The notes: generated from the sequence alone by a model not told the origin. Positions 41,054 to 50,876 are shown, numbered from the stretch's first letter. The stretch is 64,000 nucleotides of DNA from Streptacidiphilus fuscans (GCF_015690355.1 NZ_JADPRT010000006.1:118003-182002), one strand, 5' to 3'. Numbers and translations: made by a program.

Positions 41054-41877
41054 TGGCGGCCTCCGGTTGGGACTTCTTCCGGCTGCGGGTGCTGCGCGCC
41101 GTGCCGCTCGGCGCGTCGGCGGTGCGGATCACCCTCACCGGTCCGCAGCTCGACGGCTTCCGCTCGGGCGGCCGGGACCAGCGGTTCAAGCTCTTCCTGC
41201 CGCAGCCTGGCGAGGCCGAGCCGCTGGTCCCCACCTGGGCGGGCAGCGAGTGGTTCACCGCCTGGCGTGAACTGGACCCGGCGCAGCGCGGCATCATGCG
41301 CAGCTACACCGTCAGCGCTCAGCAACCCGGCACGCTCGACGTCGACTTCGCCGTCCACGGCGGCACCGGCCCCGCCGCGCGCTGGGCCGCCTCGGCACGG
41401 CCTGGGGACCGCGTGCTCGCGCTGGGCCCGACCGACCCGGACAACGCGGGCGTCGACTTCCGCCCGCCGCCGAGAACCGACGCGGTCCTGCTGGCCGGTG
41501 ACCTGACGGCGCTCCCGGCCATCGCCGCCATCCTCGAAACGCTGGACCCGGCCCTGCCCGTCCGCGCCTTCGTCGAGGTCCCCGACCGCGCGGACCACCG
41601 CGCTCTGCCCTGCGGCAGCGCGGACGCCCAGGTGCACTGGACTGCACCCGGCGAGCTTCCCGAGGCGCTCGCCGACTGCCCGCTGCCGGGCGACGCACCG
41701 TACGCCTGGATCGCGGGCGAGGCGGGGAGCGTCCGGGCCCTCCGCCGCCATCTGGTCCGCGACCGCGGCCTCCCCCGCGCGGCGGTCACCTTCACCGGCT
41801 ACTGGCGGCTCGGCGCGACCGAGGAGCAGCTGGTCGCCGAAGCCGTCGCGATACCACCGCAGACCTCCCGCCACTGA
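41053..41877 (+). CDS. desF: Siderophore-interacting FAD-binding ferric reductase (DesF type)
   Basis: A 274-aa cytosolic flavoprotein that reduces ferric siderophore to release iron. The ATG overlaps the desE stop (TGATG). SIP-family order is clear: FRLRVLRAVPLGASAVRITLTG and RFKLFLPQ, the FAD motif RSYTVSAQQPGTLDVDFAVHG with GPAARWAASARPGD, then AVLLAGDLTALPAIAAILE and the C-terminal AWIAGEAGSVRALRRHLV and TGYWRLGATEEQ. Cotranscribed with desE and desA. Confidence 0.93.
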   Translation: MAASGWDFFRLRVLRAVPLGASAVRITLTGPQLDGFRSGGRDQRFKLFLPQPGEAEPLVPTWAGSEWFTAWRELDPAQRGIMRSYTVSAQQPGTLDVDFAVHGGTGPAARWAASARPGDRVLALGPTDPDNAGVDFRPPPRTDAVLLAGDLTALPAIAAILETLDPALPVRAFVEVPDRADHRALPCGSADAQVHWTAPGELPEALADCPLPGDAPYAWIAGEAGSVRALRRHLVRDRGLPRAAVTFTGYWRLGATEEQLVAEAVAIPPQTSRH

Positions 41878-41908
41878 TCTGACTATTCATCAGAATTAGA
41901 GGAGACCC

Positions 41909-43387
41909 ATGGCCATCCCGCAGCACGCGCGGACCCAACTCCTGCACGCCGCCTCCGCCGACGCGTACGCCGACCTCGTCCACCACGGCGCGCGCCGCGT
42001 CGCCGCCCGCGTGGTGCGGGCGCAGAGCGCGGGTCCGTTCACCGGCATCAGCCCCGACGCCCTGGCGGCCGAGTTCGCCGGGATCGACCTGGACGTCCCG
42101 CTCCCCGACCCGGACACCGCGCTCGACGAGCTGGAGCGGCTCTACCTCCGTGACGCGGTCTGGTTCCACCACCCGCGCTACCTGGCCCACCTCAACTGCC
42201 CGGTCCTGCTGCCCGCACTGCTCGGCGAGACCGTGCTGGCGGCGGTCAACTCCTCGCTGGACACCTGGGACCAGAGCGCGGGCGGCACGGTGATCGAGCA
42301 GCATCTGATCGACTGGACCGCCCGCCGGATCGGCCTAGGACCGGACGCGGACGGCGTCTTCACCAGCGGGGGCACCCAGTCCAACCTCCAGGCTTTGCTG
42401 ATGGCCCGTCAGGAGGCCTGCGGCGGCGACCTCTCCCTGCTTCCGCGGCTGCGCGTCCTCGCCTCGTCCTGCGCGCACTTCAGCGTCACCAAGGCCGCCA
42501 CGCTCCTCGGCCTCGGACCGGATGCGGTGGTGTCCGTCCCCTGCGACGCCGAGCGCCGGATGCAACCGGCCGCGCTGGAACGGGCGTTGGAGCAGTGCCG
42601 CCGTGCTGGGGAGGTGCCGGTGGCGGTCGTCGCGACCGCCGGGACCACCGACTTCGGCAGCATCGACCCGCTTCCGGAGATCGCCGACCTCTGCGCCCGC
42701 CACGACGTGTGGCTGCACGTGGACGCCGCCTACGGCTGCGGCCTGCTCGTCTCGCCGACCCGCCGCGCCCTGCTCGACGGCGTCGAGCGCGCCGACTCGG
42801 TCACCGTCGACTTCCACAAGTCCTTCTTCCAGCCGGTGAGTTGCAGCGCCCTGCTGGTCCGCGACCGGTCGGTGCTGCGGCACGCCACCTACCACGCCGA
42901 CTACCTCAACCCGAAGCGCATGACGGAACGGCGGATCCCCAACCAGGTCGACAAGAGCCTGCAGACCACCCGGCGCTTCGACGCCCTCAAGCTCTGGCTC
43001 AGCCTGCGCACCCTCGGCGCGGACGCCATCGGCGAACTCTTCGACACCGTGGTGGACCTGGCCGCCGACGGATGGGAGCTGCTGACCGCCGACGACCGCT
43101 TCGAGGTCGTGGTCCGGCCGCAGCTCAGCACACTCGTCTTCCGCTGGGCTCCACGCCAGCACCGGGCACGTCAGCAGGACCTGCTCGACGCCGCCAACCT
43201 GCACGCCCGTGACGCGCTGGCCGCGAGCGGCGCGGCCATGGTCGCCGGAACGGTCGTGGACGGTCGGCACCACCTCAAGTTCACCCTGCTCAACCCGGAG
43301 ACCACGACGGCCGACCTCGCCGCCGTCCTGGACCTGATCGCGGCCCACGCCGAGGCCTACCTCGACCTCGCGGCCCAGGCCGCCTGA
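41909..43387 (+). CDS. desA: Lysine decarboxylase, PLP-dependent (DesA)
   Basis: First step of desferrioxamine synthesis: L-lysine to cadaverine. It has 492 aa and GAGGAG 6 nt before the ATG. Group-II decarboxylase features: FHHPRYLAHLNCPVLLPALLGE, TSGGTQSNLQALLMAR, LHVDAAYGCGLLV and the PLP lysine in VTVDFHKSFFQPVSCSALLV (Lys about 304). The spacer before it (31 bp) has no iron box, so it is expressed from the operator upstream of desE. Strongly similar in pattern to S. coelicolor DesA. Confidence 0.95.
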   Translation: MAIPQHARTQLLHAASADAYADLVHHGARRVAARVVRAQSAGPFTGISPDALAAEFAGIDLDVPLPDPDTALDELERLYLRDAVWFHHPRYLAHLNCPVLLPALLGETVLAAVNSSLDTWDQSAGGTVIEQHLIDWTARRIGLGPDADGVFTSGGTQSNLQALLMARQEACGGDLSLLPRLRVLASSCAHFSVTKAATLLGLGPDAVVSVPCDAERRMQPAALERALEQCRRAGEVPVAVVATAGTTDFGSIDPLPEIADLCARHDVWLHVDAAYGCGLLVSPTRRALLDGVERADSVTVDFHKSFFQPVSCSALLVRDRSVLRHATYHADYLNPKRMTERRIPNQVDKSLQTTRRFDALKLWLSLRTLGADAIGELFDTVVDLAADGWELLTADDRFEVVVRPQLSTLVFRWAPRQHRARQQDLLDAANLHARDALAASGAAMVAGTVVDGRHHLKFTLLNPETTTADLAAVLDLIAAHAEAYLDLAAQAA

Positions 43388-43453
43388 AACACCGGCCCCA
43401 ACCGGCTGGCCCGAACCGCCCGCCTGAACCATCCGCCCGAACCGGAGTCACCC

Positions 43454-44737
43454 ATGGACGACCACACGCACACCCACGACTTCGTCGCCGTCGGCCTCGG
43501 CCCGTTCAACCTGGGCCTGGCCTGCCTCACCGATCCGGTGCCCGATCTCGACGGCGTCTTCCTGGAGCGCAGGCCGGAGTTCGACTGGCACCCCGGCATG
43601 CTGCTGGAACAGGCGAGCCTGCAGACCCCCTTCCTGGCCGACCTGGTCACCCTCGCCGACCCGGGCTCCCCGTTCTCCTTCCTCAACTACCTCAAGCAGA
43701 CCGGGCGGCTCTACTCCTTCTACATCCGCGAGAACTTCTTCCCGCTGCGCCGCGAGTACGTGGACTACTGCCGCTGGGCCGCCTCCCGGCTCGACACCCT
43801 CCGGTTCGGGCGCGACGTCACCGCGATCACCCACGAGCCGGAGCGCGAGCGCTACCGCGTCGAGTGCGCCGACGGCGAGGCCTTCCACGCCCGTCGGCTG
43901 GTGCTCGGCACCGGCACCCCGCCGCACCTGCCCGCGGCGCTGGACGGGTTGGACGGTCCGGCCGTGCACAGCTCCCGCTACCTCGACCACGCCGCCGAGC
44001 TGCGCCGGTGCCGCAGCATCACCGTCGTCGGCAGCGGCCAGAGCGCGGCGGAGATCTACCAGGACCTACTGGCCGACATCGACCGCCACGACTACCGGTT
44101 GACCTGGGCCACCCGCTCGCCGCGCTTCTTCCCGCTGGAGTACACCAAGCTCACGCTGGAGCTGACCTCGCCGGAGTACGTCGACTACTTCCACGCGCTC
44201 CCCGCACCGGTCCGGGACACCCTCTCCGCCACGCAGAAGGGCCTCTACAAGGGCATCAGCGCCGACACCGTCAACGCCCTGCACGAACTCCTCTACGCCA
44301 AGAGCCTCGACGGCCCCGTCCCGACCCGGTTGCTGACCAACACCGAGCTGACGGACGCCCGTTGGGACAAGGCAGAGCAGCGCTACGAGCTGACGCTCCA
44401 TCAGCACGAACAGGACGTCGTGCACCGCATCGCGACCGAAGGGCTGGTGCTGGCGACCGGATACCGCTACCAGGAGCCGCCGTTCCTGTCCGGCATCGCC
44501 GACCGGATCGCGCGCGACGGGCAGGGCCGCCTCGCGGTGCGCCGCGACTGGTCGGTGGACACGGGCGACCGAGGCGAGATCTTCGTCCAGAACGCCGCGC
44601 TGCACACCCACGGCCTCGCCGACCCCGACCTCGGCATGGGCGCGTACCGCAACTCCAGCATCATCCGCTCGCTGACCGGGCGCGAGGTCTACCCGATCGA
44701 GCGCCGCATCGCCTTCCAGGAGTTCTCCGCCGCATGA
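43454..44737 (+). CDS. desB: Cadaverine N-monooxygenase (DesB, IucD/SidA family)
   Basis: FAD- and NADPH-dependent N-hydroxylase converting cadaverine to N-hydroxycadaverine. It has 427 aa. FAD site [16 protein letters not shown] at residues about 10-25; the conserved substrate-side [26 protein letters not shown] site [19 protein letters not shown] (about 190-208); C-terminal [12 protein letters not shown] and [22 protein letters not shown]. The stop overlaps the next start (ATGA). Confidence 0.95.
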   Translation: MDDHTHTHDFVAVGLGPFNLGLACLTDPVPDLDGVFLERRPEFDWHPGMLLEQASLQTPFLADLVTLADPGSPFSFLNYLKQTGRLYSFYIRENFFPLRREYVDYCRWAASRLDTLRFGRDVTAITHEPERERYRVECADGEAFHARRLVLGTGTPPHLPAALDGLDGPAVHSSRYLDHAAELRRCRSITVVGSGQSAAEIYQDLLADIDRHDYRLTWATRSPRFFPLEYTKLTLELTSPEYVDYFHALPAPVRDTLSATQKGLYKGISADTVNALHELLYAKSLDGPVPTRLLTNTELTDARWDKAEQRYELTLHQHEQDVVHRIATEGLVLATGYRYQEPPFLSGIADRIARDGQGRLAVRRDWSVDTGDRGEIFVQNAALHTHGLADPDLGMGAYRNSSIIRSLTGREVYPIERRIAFQEFSAA

Positions 44738-47031
44738 ACCGCAACGCCCGCAACGCCCGTGTCGAGGCCCGTCCCGATCAGGCCCACCCCGACGACTTCA
44801 CCTTCCGTCCCGTCGATCCGGACGCCGACGCCGCGCTGCTGCACGGCTGGGTCACCGACCCCAAGGCGGCCTTCTGGCTGATGCAGGGGGCGAGCGTGGC
44901 CGATGTCGCCCGCGAGTACCGCTCGTTGGATGCCTGGATCGGCCTGTTCCACGGTCAGTCTGCTGTCCTGACGGAGCGTTACGATGTCGCGTTGAGCGAG
45001 CTCGCCGACGTGCACCGTGTCCTGCCGGGCGACGTCGGCATGCACTTCCTCACCGCTCCGACGGACACACCCGTCCCCGGCTTCACCCGCGCCGCCATGA
45101 CGGCGGTGCTGCGGTGGCTCTTCGCCGACCCGGCGGTGCGGCGCGTCGTGGTCGAGCCGGACCTGCGCAACCGCGCCGTCCACGCGCTCAACGCCGCCGT
45201 CGGCTTCCGCCCGGTGCGCGCGGTCACGCTGCCGCACTCCGGCAAGCGCGCGCTGCTCAGCACCTGCACCCGTGAGCAGTTCCACGCCGCGACCGGTGAC
45301 CGCGACCCGCTCGCCCACCTCACGCCGGAGCTGTGGGCGGCGGCCAACCGGCGGCTGGTCCGCAAGGCGCTGGCCGAGTTCGCGCACGAGCGCCTGATCA
45401 GTCCGGTCCTGCTCCCCGAGGGGGGCGACTGGTACGGGGTCGGCAGCGACGACGACACGGTGGCCTACCGCTTCCGTGCCGAGCTGCTGACGCTGGACCA
45501 CTGGCGGATCGACCCCGACTCGATGACCCGCGTCCGGACCGCCGACGGCGCCGTCCTGCCCCTGGACGCGGCCGAGCTGGTGCGGGAGCTGCGCCGCAGC
45601 CTGGGCCTGAGCGACGCCGTGCTGCCGCTCTACCTGGAGGAGATCACCAGCACCCTCGCCTCATCCGCCTACAAGCTCTCACTCCCGCCCGTCCCCGCCG
45701 CCGAGCTGGCGACGGCCGACCTGCAGACCGCCGAGGCGGGCATGACCGAGGGGCATCCGTGCTTCGTCGCCAACAACGGCCGGTTGGGCTTCGACGCCGC
45801 CGAGTACCTGCGCTACGCGCCCGAGGTCGGCGCACCGGTCCGCCTGCTCTGGGTCGCCGTCCACCCCGACCACGCCGTCGTCGCCACCGGGAGCGGCGTG
45901 GACCCCGCCGACCTGGCCGACCTGACGCTTGGGACGCTTGGGACACCCAACGGCCTGGACGACCATGTACTGATCCCCGTCCACCCCTGGCAGTGGCACA
46001 ACCGGATCGCCGTCACCTACGCCGACGAGATCGCGGCGGGCCGGATCGTGCTGCTCGGCGAGGGCCGCGAGAGCCATCTGCCGCAGCAGTCGATCCGCAC
46101 CTTCTTCAACACCACCGTCCCCGGCAAGCCCTACGTCAAGACGGCGCTGTCGGTGCTCAACATGGGCTTCGTCCGCGGCCTTTCGGCCGACTACATGGAG
46201 CACACGCCCGCGATCAACGACTGGCTGGCCGACCTGGTCAGCGCCGATCCGACGCTGACCGCCTGCGACTTCTCGATCCTCCGCGAGCACGCGGCCGTCG
46301 GCTACCGCCATCCCCGCTACCCGAAGGGCACGCCGCAGCAGAAGATGCTGGCCGCGCTCTGGCGCGAGAACCCCTTCGCGCTGCTGCGCGAGGGCGAACG
46401 CGCGGTCACCATGGCCGCGTTGCTGCACACCGACCGCGACGGCGCGCCCGTCGCCGCGGCGCTCGTCACCGACTCCGGCCTGCCGGCCGAGGAGTGGCTG
46501 CGCCGGTATCTGACGGCGTATCTGGTTCCGGTGGTGCACTGCCTGTTCAGGTACGGGCTGACATTCATGCCGCACGGCGAGAACGTCATCCTGGTCCTGG
46601 ACGACCACGGCACACCGCTGCGCGTCTTCTTCAAGGACATAGCCGAGGAGATCGCCGTCCTCGACCGGGACCTCCCGCTGCCCGCGCAGGTGGAGCGGAT
46701 CCGCGCCGAGGTCCCGCAGGAGCTGTGGGCGCTGTCGGTGCAGACCGACGTCTTCGACTGCTTCCTGCGCTTCCTCTCCGCCGAGCTGCACGCCTGCGGC
46801 GCGCTCGACCAGCGCGCCTTCTGGGCCACGGTCGCGCAGGTCATCCGCGACTACCAGGCGGCCCACCCGCAACTGGCCGAACGGTTCGCCCGGCACGACC
46901 TGTTCGCCGAACGCTTCCCGCTGTCCTGCCTGAACCGGCTGCAACTGCGGGACAACCAGCAGATGGTGGACCTCGCCGACCCTTCTGGCGCACTGCAGTT
47001 CGCGGGCACGCTGGCCAACCCCCTGGCCTGA
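44734..47031 (+). CDS. desCD: DesC-DesD fusion: acyltransferase (GNAT) + NIS siderophore synthetase (IucA/IucC)
   Basis: A single 765-aa reading frame. Residues about 20-180 are the GNAT/AlcB-type acyltransferase that acylates N-hydroxycadaverine ([20 protein letters not shown], then [12 protein letters not shown] and [23 protein letters not shown]). Residues about 195-765 are the ATP-dependent NIS synthetase that oligomerises and cyclises the monomers: [56 protein letters not shown] and [23 protein letters not shown]. In S. coelicolor these are separate genes desC and desD. No stop or frameshift occurs at the junction, so the fusion is real in this sequence. Confidence 0.95.
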   Translation: MNRNARNARVEARPDQAHPDDFTFRPVDPDADAALLHGWVTDPKAAFWLMQGASVADVAREYRSLDAWIGLFHGQSAVLTERYDVALSELADVHRVLPGDVGMHFLTAPTDTPVPGFTRAAMTAVLRWLFADPAVRRVVVEPDLRNRAVHALNAAVGFRPVRAVTLPHSGKRALLSTCTREQFHAATGDRDPLAHLTPELWAAANRRLVRKALAEFAHERLISPVLLPEGGDWYGVGSDDDTVAYRFRAELLTLDHWRIDPDSMTRVRTADGAVLPLDAAELVRELRRSLGLSDAVLPLYLEEITSTLASSAYKLSLPPVPAAELATADLQTAEAGMTEGHPCFVANNGRLGFDAAEYLRYAPEVGAPVRLLWVAVHPDHAVVATGSGVDPADLADLTLGTLGTPNGLDDHVLIPVHPWQWHNRIAVTYADEIAAGRIVLLGEGRESHLPQQSIRTFFNTTVPGKPYVKTALSVLNMGFVRGLSADYMEHTPAINDWLADLVSADPTLTACDFSILREHAAVGYRHPRYPKGTPQQKMLAALWRENPFALLREGERAVTMAALLHTDRDGAPVAAALVTDSGLPAEEWLRRYLTAYLVPVVHCLFRYGLTFMPHGENVILVLDDHGTPLRVFFKDIAEEIAVLDRDLPLPAQVERIRAEVPQELWALSVQTDVFDCFLRFLSAELHACGALDQRAFWATVAQVIRDYQAAHPQLAERFARHDLFAERFPLSCLNRLQLRDNQQMVDLADPSGALQFAGTLANPLA

Positions 47032-47033
47032 GT

Positions 47034-47066
47034 GCGGAACGAGCGCGGAACGAGCGCAGAACGAGC
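47034..47066. repeat. Three tandem 11-bp repeats after desCD
   Basis: gcggaacgagc, gcggaacgagc and gcagaacgagc, head to tail, starting 3 bp after the desCD stop. No terminator hairpin was noticed before the next gene. Confidence 0.85.
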
Positions 47067-47221
47067 GCGGCGGCCGTATACCACAGGCGACCGCCGTGGC
47101 TCCCCCGGCCGGAAGCCGACCATGGTGGCGAAGGGTGCCGGACCCCACCGGACCGGCACCCATATCCGTGATCCGTGATCTGCACATCCGTACCGAACGT
47201 ACCGAACCCAGGGGGGTCGCC

Positions 47222-47617
47222 GTGGACGAGCTCATGCACAAGCTGGTCTCCGCCGTCATCGTGGCCGTGCTGCTGACCGCCGTCAGCGCGATCAGCGTCG
47301 CCACCCGCAAGCGCAAGGTCGCCCGCGCCGAGGCCGCCGCCCCGGCGCCGACCGAGGACCCGACCCACGCGCTCCTGCGCGAGGCCTGCGCCCACGACCA
47401 GCGGCGCGACCAGCTCGCCGCCCAGGGCCACGCGTCCGAGTCACTGGAGTACGCCCGAGCGGCAGCCGACCGCTGGCGCGCGCTCAGCGACCAGCGCCCG
47501 GGACGGTTTCTGACGGAGCGTCGCGCCGCACTCGCGCGGCTGGCCGAGCTGCTCAGCGCCGCCGGACTCGACGGCGAGGCCGCCCGCGCCCGTACCGAGG
47601 CCGAGGCGCTCGTCTAA
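47222..47617 (+). CDS. Membrane-anchored small protein with helical (TPR-like) domain
   Basis: A 131-aa protein from the GTG at 47222 (VDELMHKLVSAVIVAVLL), with a run of six G about 6 nt upstream. One N-terminal TM segment is followed by a basic stop-transfer (TRKRKVARAEA). The cytosolic part has two helix pairs (ALLREACAHDQRRDQLAAQG, SLEYARAAADRWRALSDQRPGRF and LARLAELLSAAGLDGEA) resembling degenerate TPR units. Tandem duplications (atccgtg x2, taccgaacg x2) occur just upstream at 47165-47205. Function unknown. Confidence 0.68.
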   Translation: MDELMHKLVSAVIVAVLLTAVSAISVATRKRKVARAEAAAPAPTEDPTHALLREACAHDQRRDQLAAQGHASESLEYARAAADRWRALSDQRPGRFLTERRAALARLAELLSAAGLDGEAARARTEAEALV

Positions 47618-47657
47618 GGCAGCAGCCCGCTCCCGTCGGCCCGAAGGAAGAACGACC

Positions 47658-48302
47658 ATGCCCCACGCCCTGTGGACCGGGCGCTCGGCCACCCCGCACG
47701 AGGCCGCAGCCGACCTCGGCGGCGCGCTGGCCCGCGAACTCGGCCTCGACCGCGCCCCCGACGTCCGCGTCCTGCCCGCCGACACCACCGGCTCCCCGGC
47801 CGGCAGCCTGCTGCCGCCGCGCGAGCGGTACAGCGGGATGCCGGCGCCCACCGACGCCTACCTGTACGTCGACGCCGCCCGCCCCCGTCCGTTCGAACTG
47901 CGTGCCGCGCTGCTGCGCGGCCGTACCCTGCGCGGCCGGACGCTCGGGCTGGGCTCCCTGCTGTACGCGGTGCCGCTGCACGCCAAGGTCGCCACCCAGG
48001 TGGCGCTGACCGGCGGCGGGGCGGCCGGCCCGCAACGCTTCGCCGGTGATCCGACGGCCGCCGCGCGCCTGAACGCGGATGCCGACCTGGCCACCCGGGC
48101 GAGGGCGGTGGCGAGCACCAGGGCCGGTACGGACGCGCGCCACACCTGGGAGGTCGACGGCCTCCTCGCCGTCGAGCCCGCGCCGAGCGGCGCGGTGCTG
48201 CTGGCCCGCACCCTCTACCGCGCCACCAGCCCACGCTGGGATCCGCGCGCCGTCGCCGTCCTCGACCTCGCGGCGCGCATCGAGACCCTGCTCGCCCCCT
48301 GA
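47658..48302 (+). CDS. Hypothetical protein, 214 aa
   Basis: AGGAAG lies 9-10 nt before the ATG. No TM or signal peptide; rich in Ala, Arg, Leu and Pro. Visible segments: MPHALWTGRSATPHEAAADLGG, RYSGMPAPTDAYLYVD, AALLRGRTLRGRTLGLGSLLYAV (with a small repeat) and AVLLARTLYRATSPRWDPRAVAVLDLAARIETLL. I do not recognise the family. 40 bp after the preceding gene, so possibly the same transcript. Confidence 0.65.
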   Translation: MPHALWTGRSATPHEAAADLGGALARELGLDRAPDVRVLPADTTGSPAGSLLPPRERYSGMPAPTDAYLYVDAARPRPFELRAALLRGRTLRGRTLGLGSLLYAVPLHAKVATQVALTGGGAAGPQRFAGDPTAAARLNADADLATRARAVASTRAGTDARHTWEVDGLLAVEPAPSGAVLLARTLYRATSPRWDPRAVAVLDLAARIETLLAP

Positions 48303-48403
48303 CCGACCGCGCAACCAAGAGCAACACCGAGAGCAACACCAACGCTGACACCGTCACCGACGCCGGACCGAGCACCACGCACGGACGACAGGGGGAGCCC
48401 CAG

Positions 48404-49021
48404 ATGCCGACCGAACGCAACGTCACACCGCCTCAGCAGCCGCCGCGCCGAACCGCGTCCGGCCCTCGCAGGCGCTCCCGCCCGGCCCTCGCCGTGCTCG
48501 GCGCGCTCGGGGCGGCCACCCTGGTCCTGACTCTCGCGACGGGCTGCCAGAGCTCGTCGGAGTCGGATCCGTACGCGGGCCCGACGGACACCTACGCCCC
48601 GCCGACCGACCCGTACGCCTCGCCCACCGACCCGAACGCCGACCCGACGGACACGTACGCCGATCCCACGGACACGTACGCCGACCCCACGGACACCTAC
48701 GCTCCGCCCACGGACCCGTACTCGCCGCCGGCCGACACCACGCCGCCGTCGCCCAGCCCCTACGACTCGGGCACCTGCCTCAACGGCACTCTGCCGGACT
48801 CCACGACGGCGCAGTCGGTCGACGACGTCAACCAGGTCGACTGCTCGGCCTCGGACGCGCACTACAAGGTGATCCAGGTCTTCTACGAGACCACCGACCT
48901 GAGCCAGTGCGACTCCGTGGCGGACACGCAGTACTCGTTCTCCTCCGAGGAGACCTGGAACGGCGCGACCATCAACTCCTACGTCTACTGCCTCGTCGGC
49001 CTCGGCTCCTACGCCCGCTGA
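48404..49021 (+). CDS. Repeat-linker lipoprotein, LppU/SCO3897-like
   Basis: A 205-aa lipoprotein with GGGGGAG before the ATG. After a basic N-terminus, a hydrophobic stretch leads to the lipobox LATGC (Cys about 48). Residues about 54-110 are heptad repeats of the type D-P/T-Y-A-x-P-T (DTYADPT, DPYASPT, DPNADPT), forming a Pro-rich stalk. The C-terminal domain (GTCLNGTLPDSTTAQSVDDV, VDCSASDAHYKVIQVF, SYVYCLVGLGSYAR) has three or four conserved cysteines and agrees with the LppU/SCO3897 family. It is likely displayed beyond the membrane; role unknown. Confidence 0.85.
   Translation: MPTERNVTPPQQPPRRTASGPRRRSRPALAVLGALGAATLVLTLATGCQSSSESDPYAGPTDTYAPPTDPYASPTDPNADPTDTYADPTDTYADPTDTYAPPTDPYSPPADTTPPSPSPYDSGTCLNGTLPDSTTAQSVDDVNQVDCSASDAHYKVIQVFYETTDLSQCDSVADTQYSFSSEETWNGATINSYVYCLVGLGSYAR
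48568..48740. repeat. 21-bp coding minisatellite in the lipoprotein stalk
   Basis: About eight 7-codon units (type gacacctacgccgacccgac with variants), encoding DTYADPT-like heptads. Two central units are nearly identical, showing recent expansion. Confidence 0.85.
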
Positions 49022-49368
49022 GCGGCGTCGCCGGGGAGCGCGACCGGCAGCCGCAGGCCCAGCAGCGGACCGTGCTGCTGGGCGCCGTAGACGTCGCTGT
49101 CGCCCACGCCGCCCGACGGGAGAGGTCGGCGCAGGTTGATCTTCACGGCACGGGCCGGGTCGTAGTAGATCGCCTCGCCGACGTCCTCGACCGGGACGCC
49201 GTACAGCCCCGCTACCAACTCCCGTGTCACCGCCCGTTCCTGCTTGACCAGCTCGTACTGGGCGCGGCTCGCGAAGATGACGTCGAGGGTCAGCTCGAAG
49301 GGGCCCGCGTTCTTGCTGCGGACCACCTCCGCGAGCTCGGCCAGCGGCGCGGTCGGTCGGTCGCTCAT
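49009..49368 (-). CDS. DUF4387 protein
   Basis: A 119-aa protein whose ATG overlaps the stop of the AtuA-like gene (TGATG). The sequence LAEVVRSKNAGPFELTLDVIFASRAQYELVK is the family hallmark, followed by YYDPARAVKINLRRPLPSGGVGDSDVYGAQQHGPLL-type sequence (about residues 68-103). DUF4387 proteins occur almost always beside DUF1446/AtuA-like proteins and probably form a complex with them. The reaction is not known to me with certainty. The 3' end overlaps the lipoprotein gene by 13 bp, convergently. Confidence 0.88.
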   Translation of the reverse strand: MSDRPTAPLAELAEVVRSKNAGPFELTLDVIFASRAQYELVKQERAVTRELVAGLYGVPVEDVGEAIYYDPARAVKINLRRPLPSGGVGDSDVYGAQQHGPLLGLRLPVALPGDAAQRA

Positions 49369-50741
49369 CACTGTTCTCCCAACCCCGATCCCAACTCGAC
49401 GAAGGTGACCGGGAAGAGGGCCGCAGGAGCGTCCACCGCCATCAGGTGGTAGACGCTCCACTCGTACACCGCACCCGCGTGGAAGTCCGACGGCGAGTAC
49501 GGGAACGCCAGGTTGCCCGCCGTCGAGAGCCGTCCCGGATAGCCGAGATGCAGCATCGTGGAGCGGGCGAACGAGCAGAGCGTGTCCGCGAGTTGCTGCG
49601 TGTCGGCGACCGCCTCGATGACGATCCCGACCTCGTGGCCCGCCACCGGCGTCGGCTCCCACGTGCCCATGCAGGCGTCGCGGCCGTAGGCGCGGACGAT
49701 CAACTCGTAGCGCTCGGCCGGGATGTCGGGGAAGTTGTCGGCGACCCGCGCCCGCACCGCGGCGACGATCTCGTCCAACGCCTCGATGAAGCGCGGGTCC
49801 CGCGCGCCCGCCAGCGAGACCGTCCGGTGGCCGCGCAGCCGCGCGCCCTCCAGCTTGACGGCGTACGGGCGCGGGACGTACCGCGATCCGGAGACCTTGA
49901 CGCCGCGCTCGCCCTCCGGCGTGAAGACGCACGCGCTCAGGTCCAACTCCCCGCCCGGTCCCGGCAGACGGTAGGGGTCGCTCTTCTCGTAGAGGGTGTG
50001 CGCGGCGACGGAGGTCGGCGTGCAGCGACGCTCCGGCGTCAGCGGCTCGACGACGAAGTGGTCGCGGCGCAGCGTGCCCAGCATGCAGTCGCTGCCGCTG
50101 CCAGGCAGAGCCGCGATCGCGGCGCATTCGAGGATCTTGCCCAGGTGCAGGGCGAGTCCGGCGTCGAAGCCGTGCAGCAGCGGCAGAGCCGCGAAGACCG
50201 CAGGGTCGTAGGCGCGACCCGCGAGCACCACGTCCGCCCCGCCCGCCAGCGCGGCGACGAACGGCTCGGCGCCCATCTGCGCCACCACGTGCGTGCTGGC
50301 GTCGACGTCCTCGGGCGTCAGCTGCGGGCCGAACGGCACCGAGGTGATCCGGCCCTCGTCCAGCGCCTCCCGGACCGTGGCCTTGTCGACGTCGGCGGGG
50401 ATCAGTGCGACGCGCAGCCGTAGCCCGTGCGCGGCGATGATCTCCTCGACAATTTCGCGCAGCCACTCCAGGTGCGGTGCGGCGCCCGCGCCGCCCGCCG
50501 ATCCGACCACGACCGGGACGCCCAGGCGGCGTCCGGCGAGGATCATCCGCTCCAGGTCGCGCCGCACAGCGACGCGGTCGGTGAAGGAGACGCCCGCCCC
50601 GAGGTAGTACGGACCGGGGTCGCTCGACCCGGCGTCGACGGCGATGACGTGCGGCTCACGGGCCAGGCCCGCCTCGAACGAGGCGTCCGGAAAGCCGTAG
50701 CCCAGGATGGCCGTCGCCGACAGCACCCGGATCTCCTGCAT
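49368..50741 (-). CDS. AtuA-like protein (DUF1446, acyclic terpene utilisation family)
   Basis: A 457-aa protein from the ATG at 50741, with GGGAGG about 4-6 nt upstream. Family pattern: IRVLSATAILGYGFPDASFEAGL, VIAVDAGSSDPGPYYLGAG, PVVVGSAGGAGAAPHLEWL, VLAGRAYDPAVFAALPL and GSDCMLGTLRRDHFVVEPLTPERRCTPTSVAAHTLYEKSDPY-type sequence in the middle. AtuA of Pseudomonas belongs to the citronellol/geraniol pathway, but no other atu genes (carboxylase, hydratase) are present here, so another carboxylic-acid substrate is likely. Coupled with DUF4387. Confidence 0.9.
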   Translation of the reverse strand: MQEIRVLSATAILGYGFPDASFEAGLAREPHVIAVDAGSSDPGPYYLGAGVSFTDRVAVRRDLERMILAGRRLGVPVVVGSAGGAGAAPHLEWLREIVEEIIAAHGLRLRVALIPADVDKATVREALDEGRITSVPFGPQLTPEDVDASTHVVAQMGAEPFVAALAGGADVVLAGRAYDPAVFAALPLLHGFDAGLALHLGKILECAAIAALPGSGSDCMLGTLRRDHFVVEPLTPERRCTPTSVAAHTLYEKSDPYRLPGPGGELDLSACVFTPEGERGVKVSGSRYVPRPYAVKLEGARLRGHRTVSLAGARDPRFIEALDEIVAAVRARVADNFPDIPAERYELIVRAYGRDACMGTWEPTPVAGHEVGIVIEAVADTQQLADTLCSFARSTMLHLGYPGRLSTAGNLAFPYSPSDFHAGAVYEWSVYHLMAVDAPAALFPVTFVELGSGLGEQ

Positions 50742-50859
50742 CGCGCCTCCCTGCCCGTCACGCATCGCCCGTCACCCGTCCGCTCGCAGCCGCTCGCGAT
50801 CAAGTATCGCCGTCGGTCCCAGGCTCCGGTGCGGTTGGGGTGCCGACCCGATGGGAAGA

Positions 50860-50876
50860 AAAGTGATATCTCTATC
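50860..50876. promoter_or_regulatory. Operator-like AGTGATATC half-palindrome upstream of the SPFH gene
   Basis: AGTGATATCTCT (50862-50873) differs in one base from the perfect AGTGATATCACT core of the palindrome at 52163. It lies about 60 bp before the SPFH start at 50935. Two copies in one locus point to one regulator, most simply the ribbon-helix-helix protein encoded between them. Confidence 0.6.

Noticed and set aside
36967..47031. Horizontally acquired siderophore island
   Set aside because: No integrase, tRNA, direct repeats or codon shift is seen; the block looks native and shares the desEFABCD order of Streptomyces.
48568..48740. CRISPR-like repeat array
   Set aside because: The repeats are in frame, have no spacers and encode a Pro-rich stalk in a lipoprotein.
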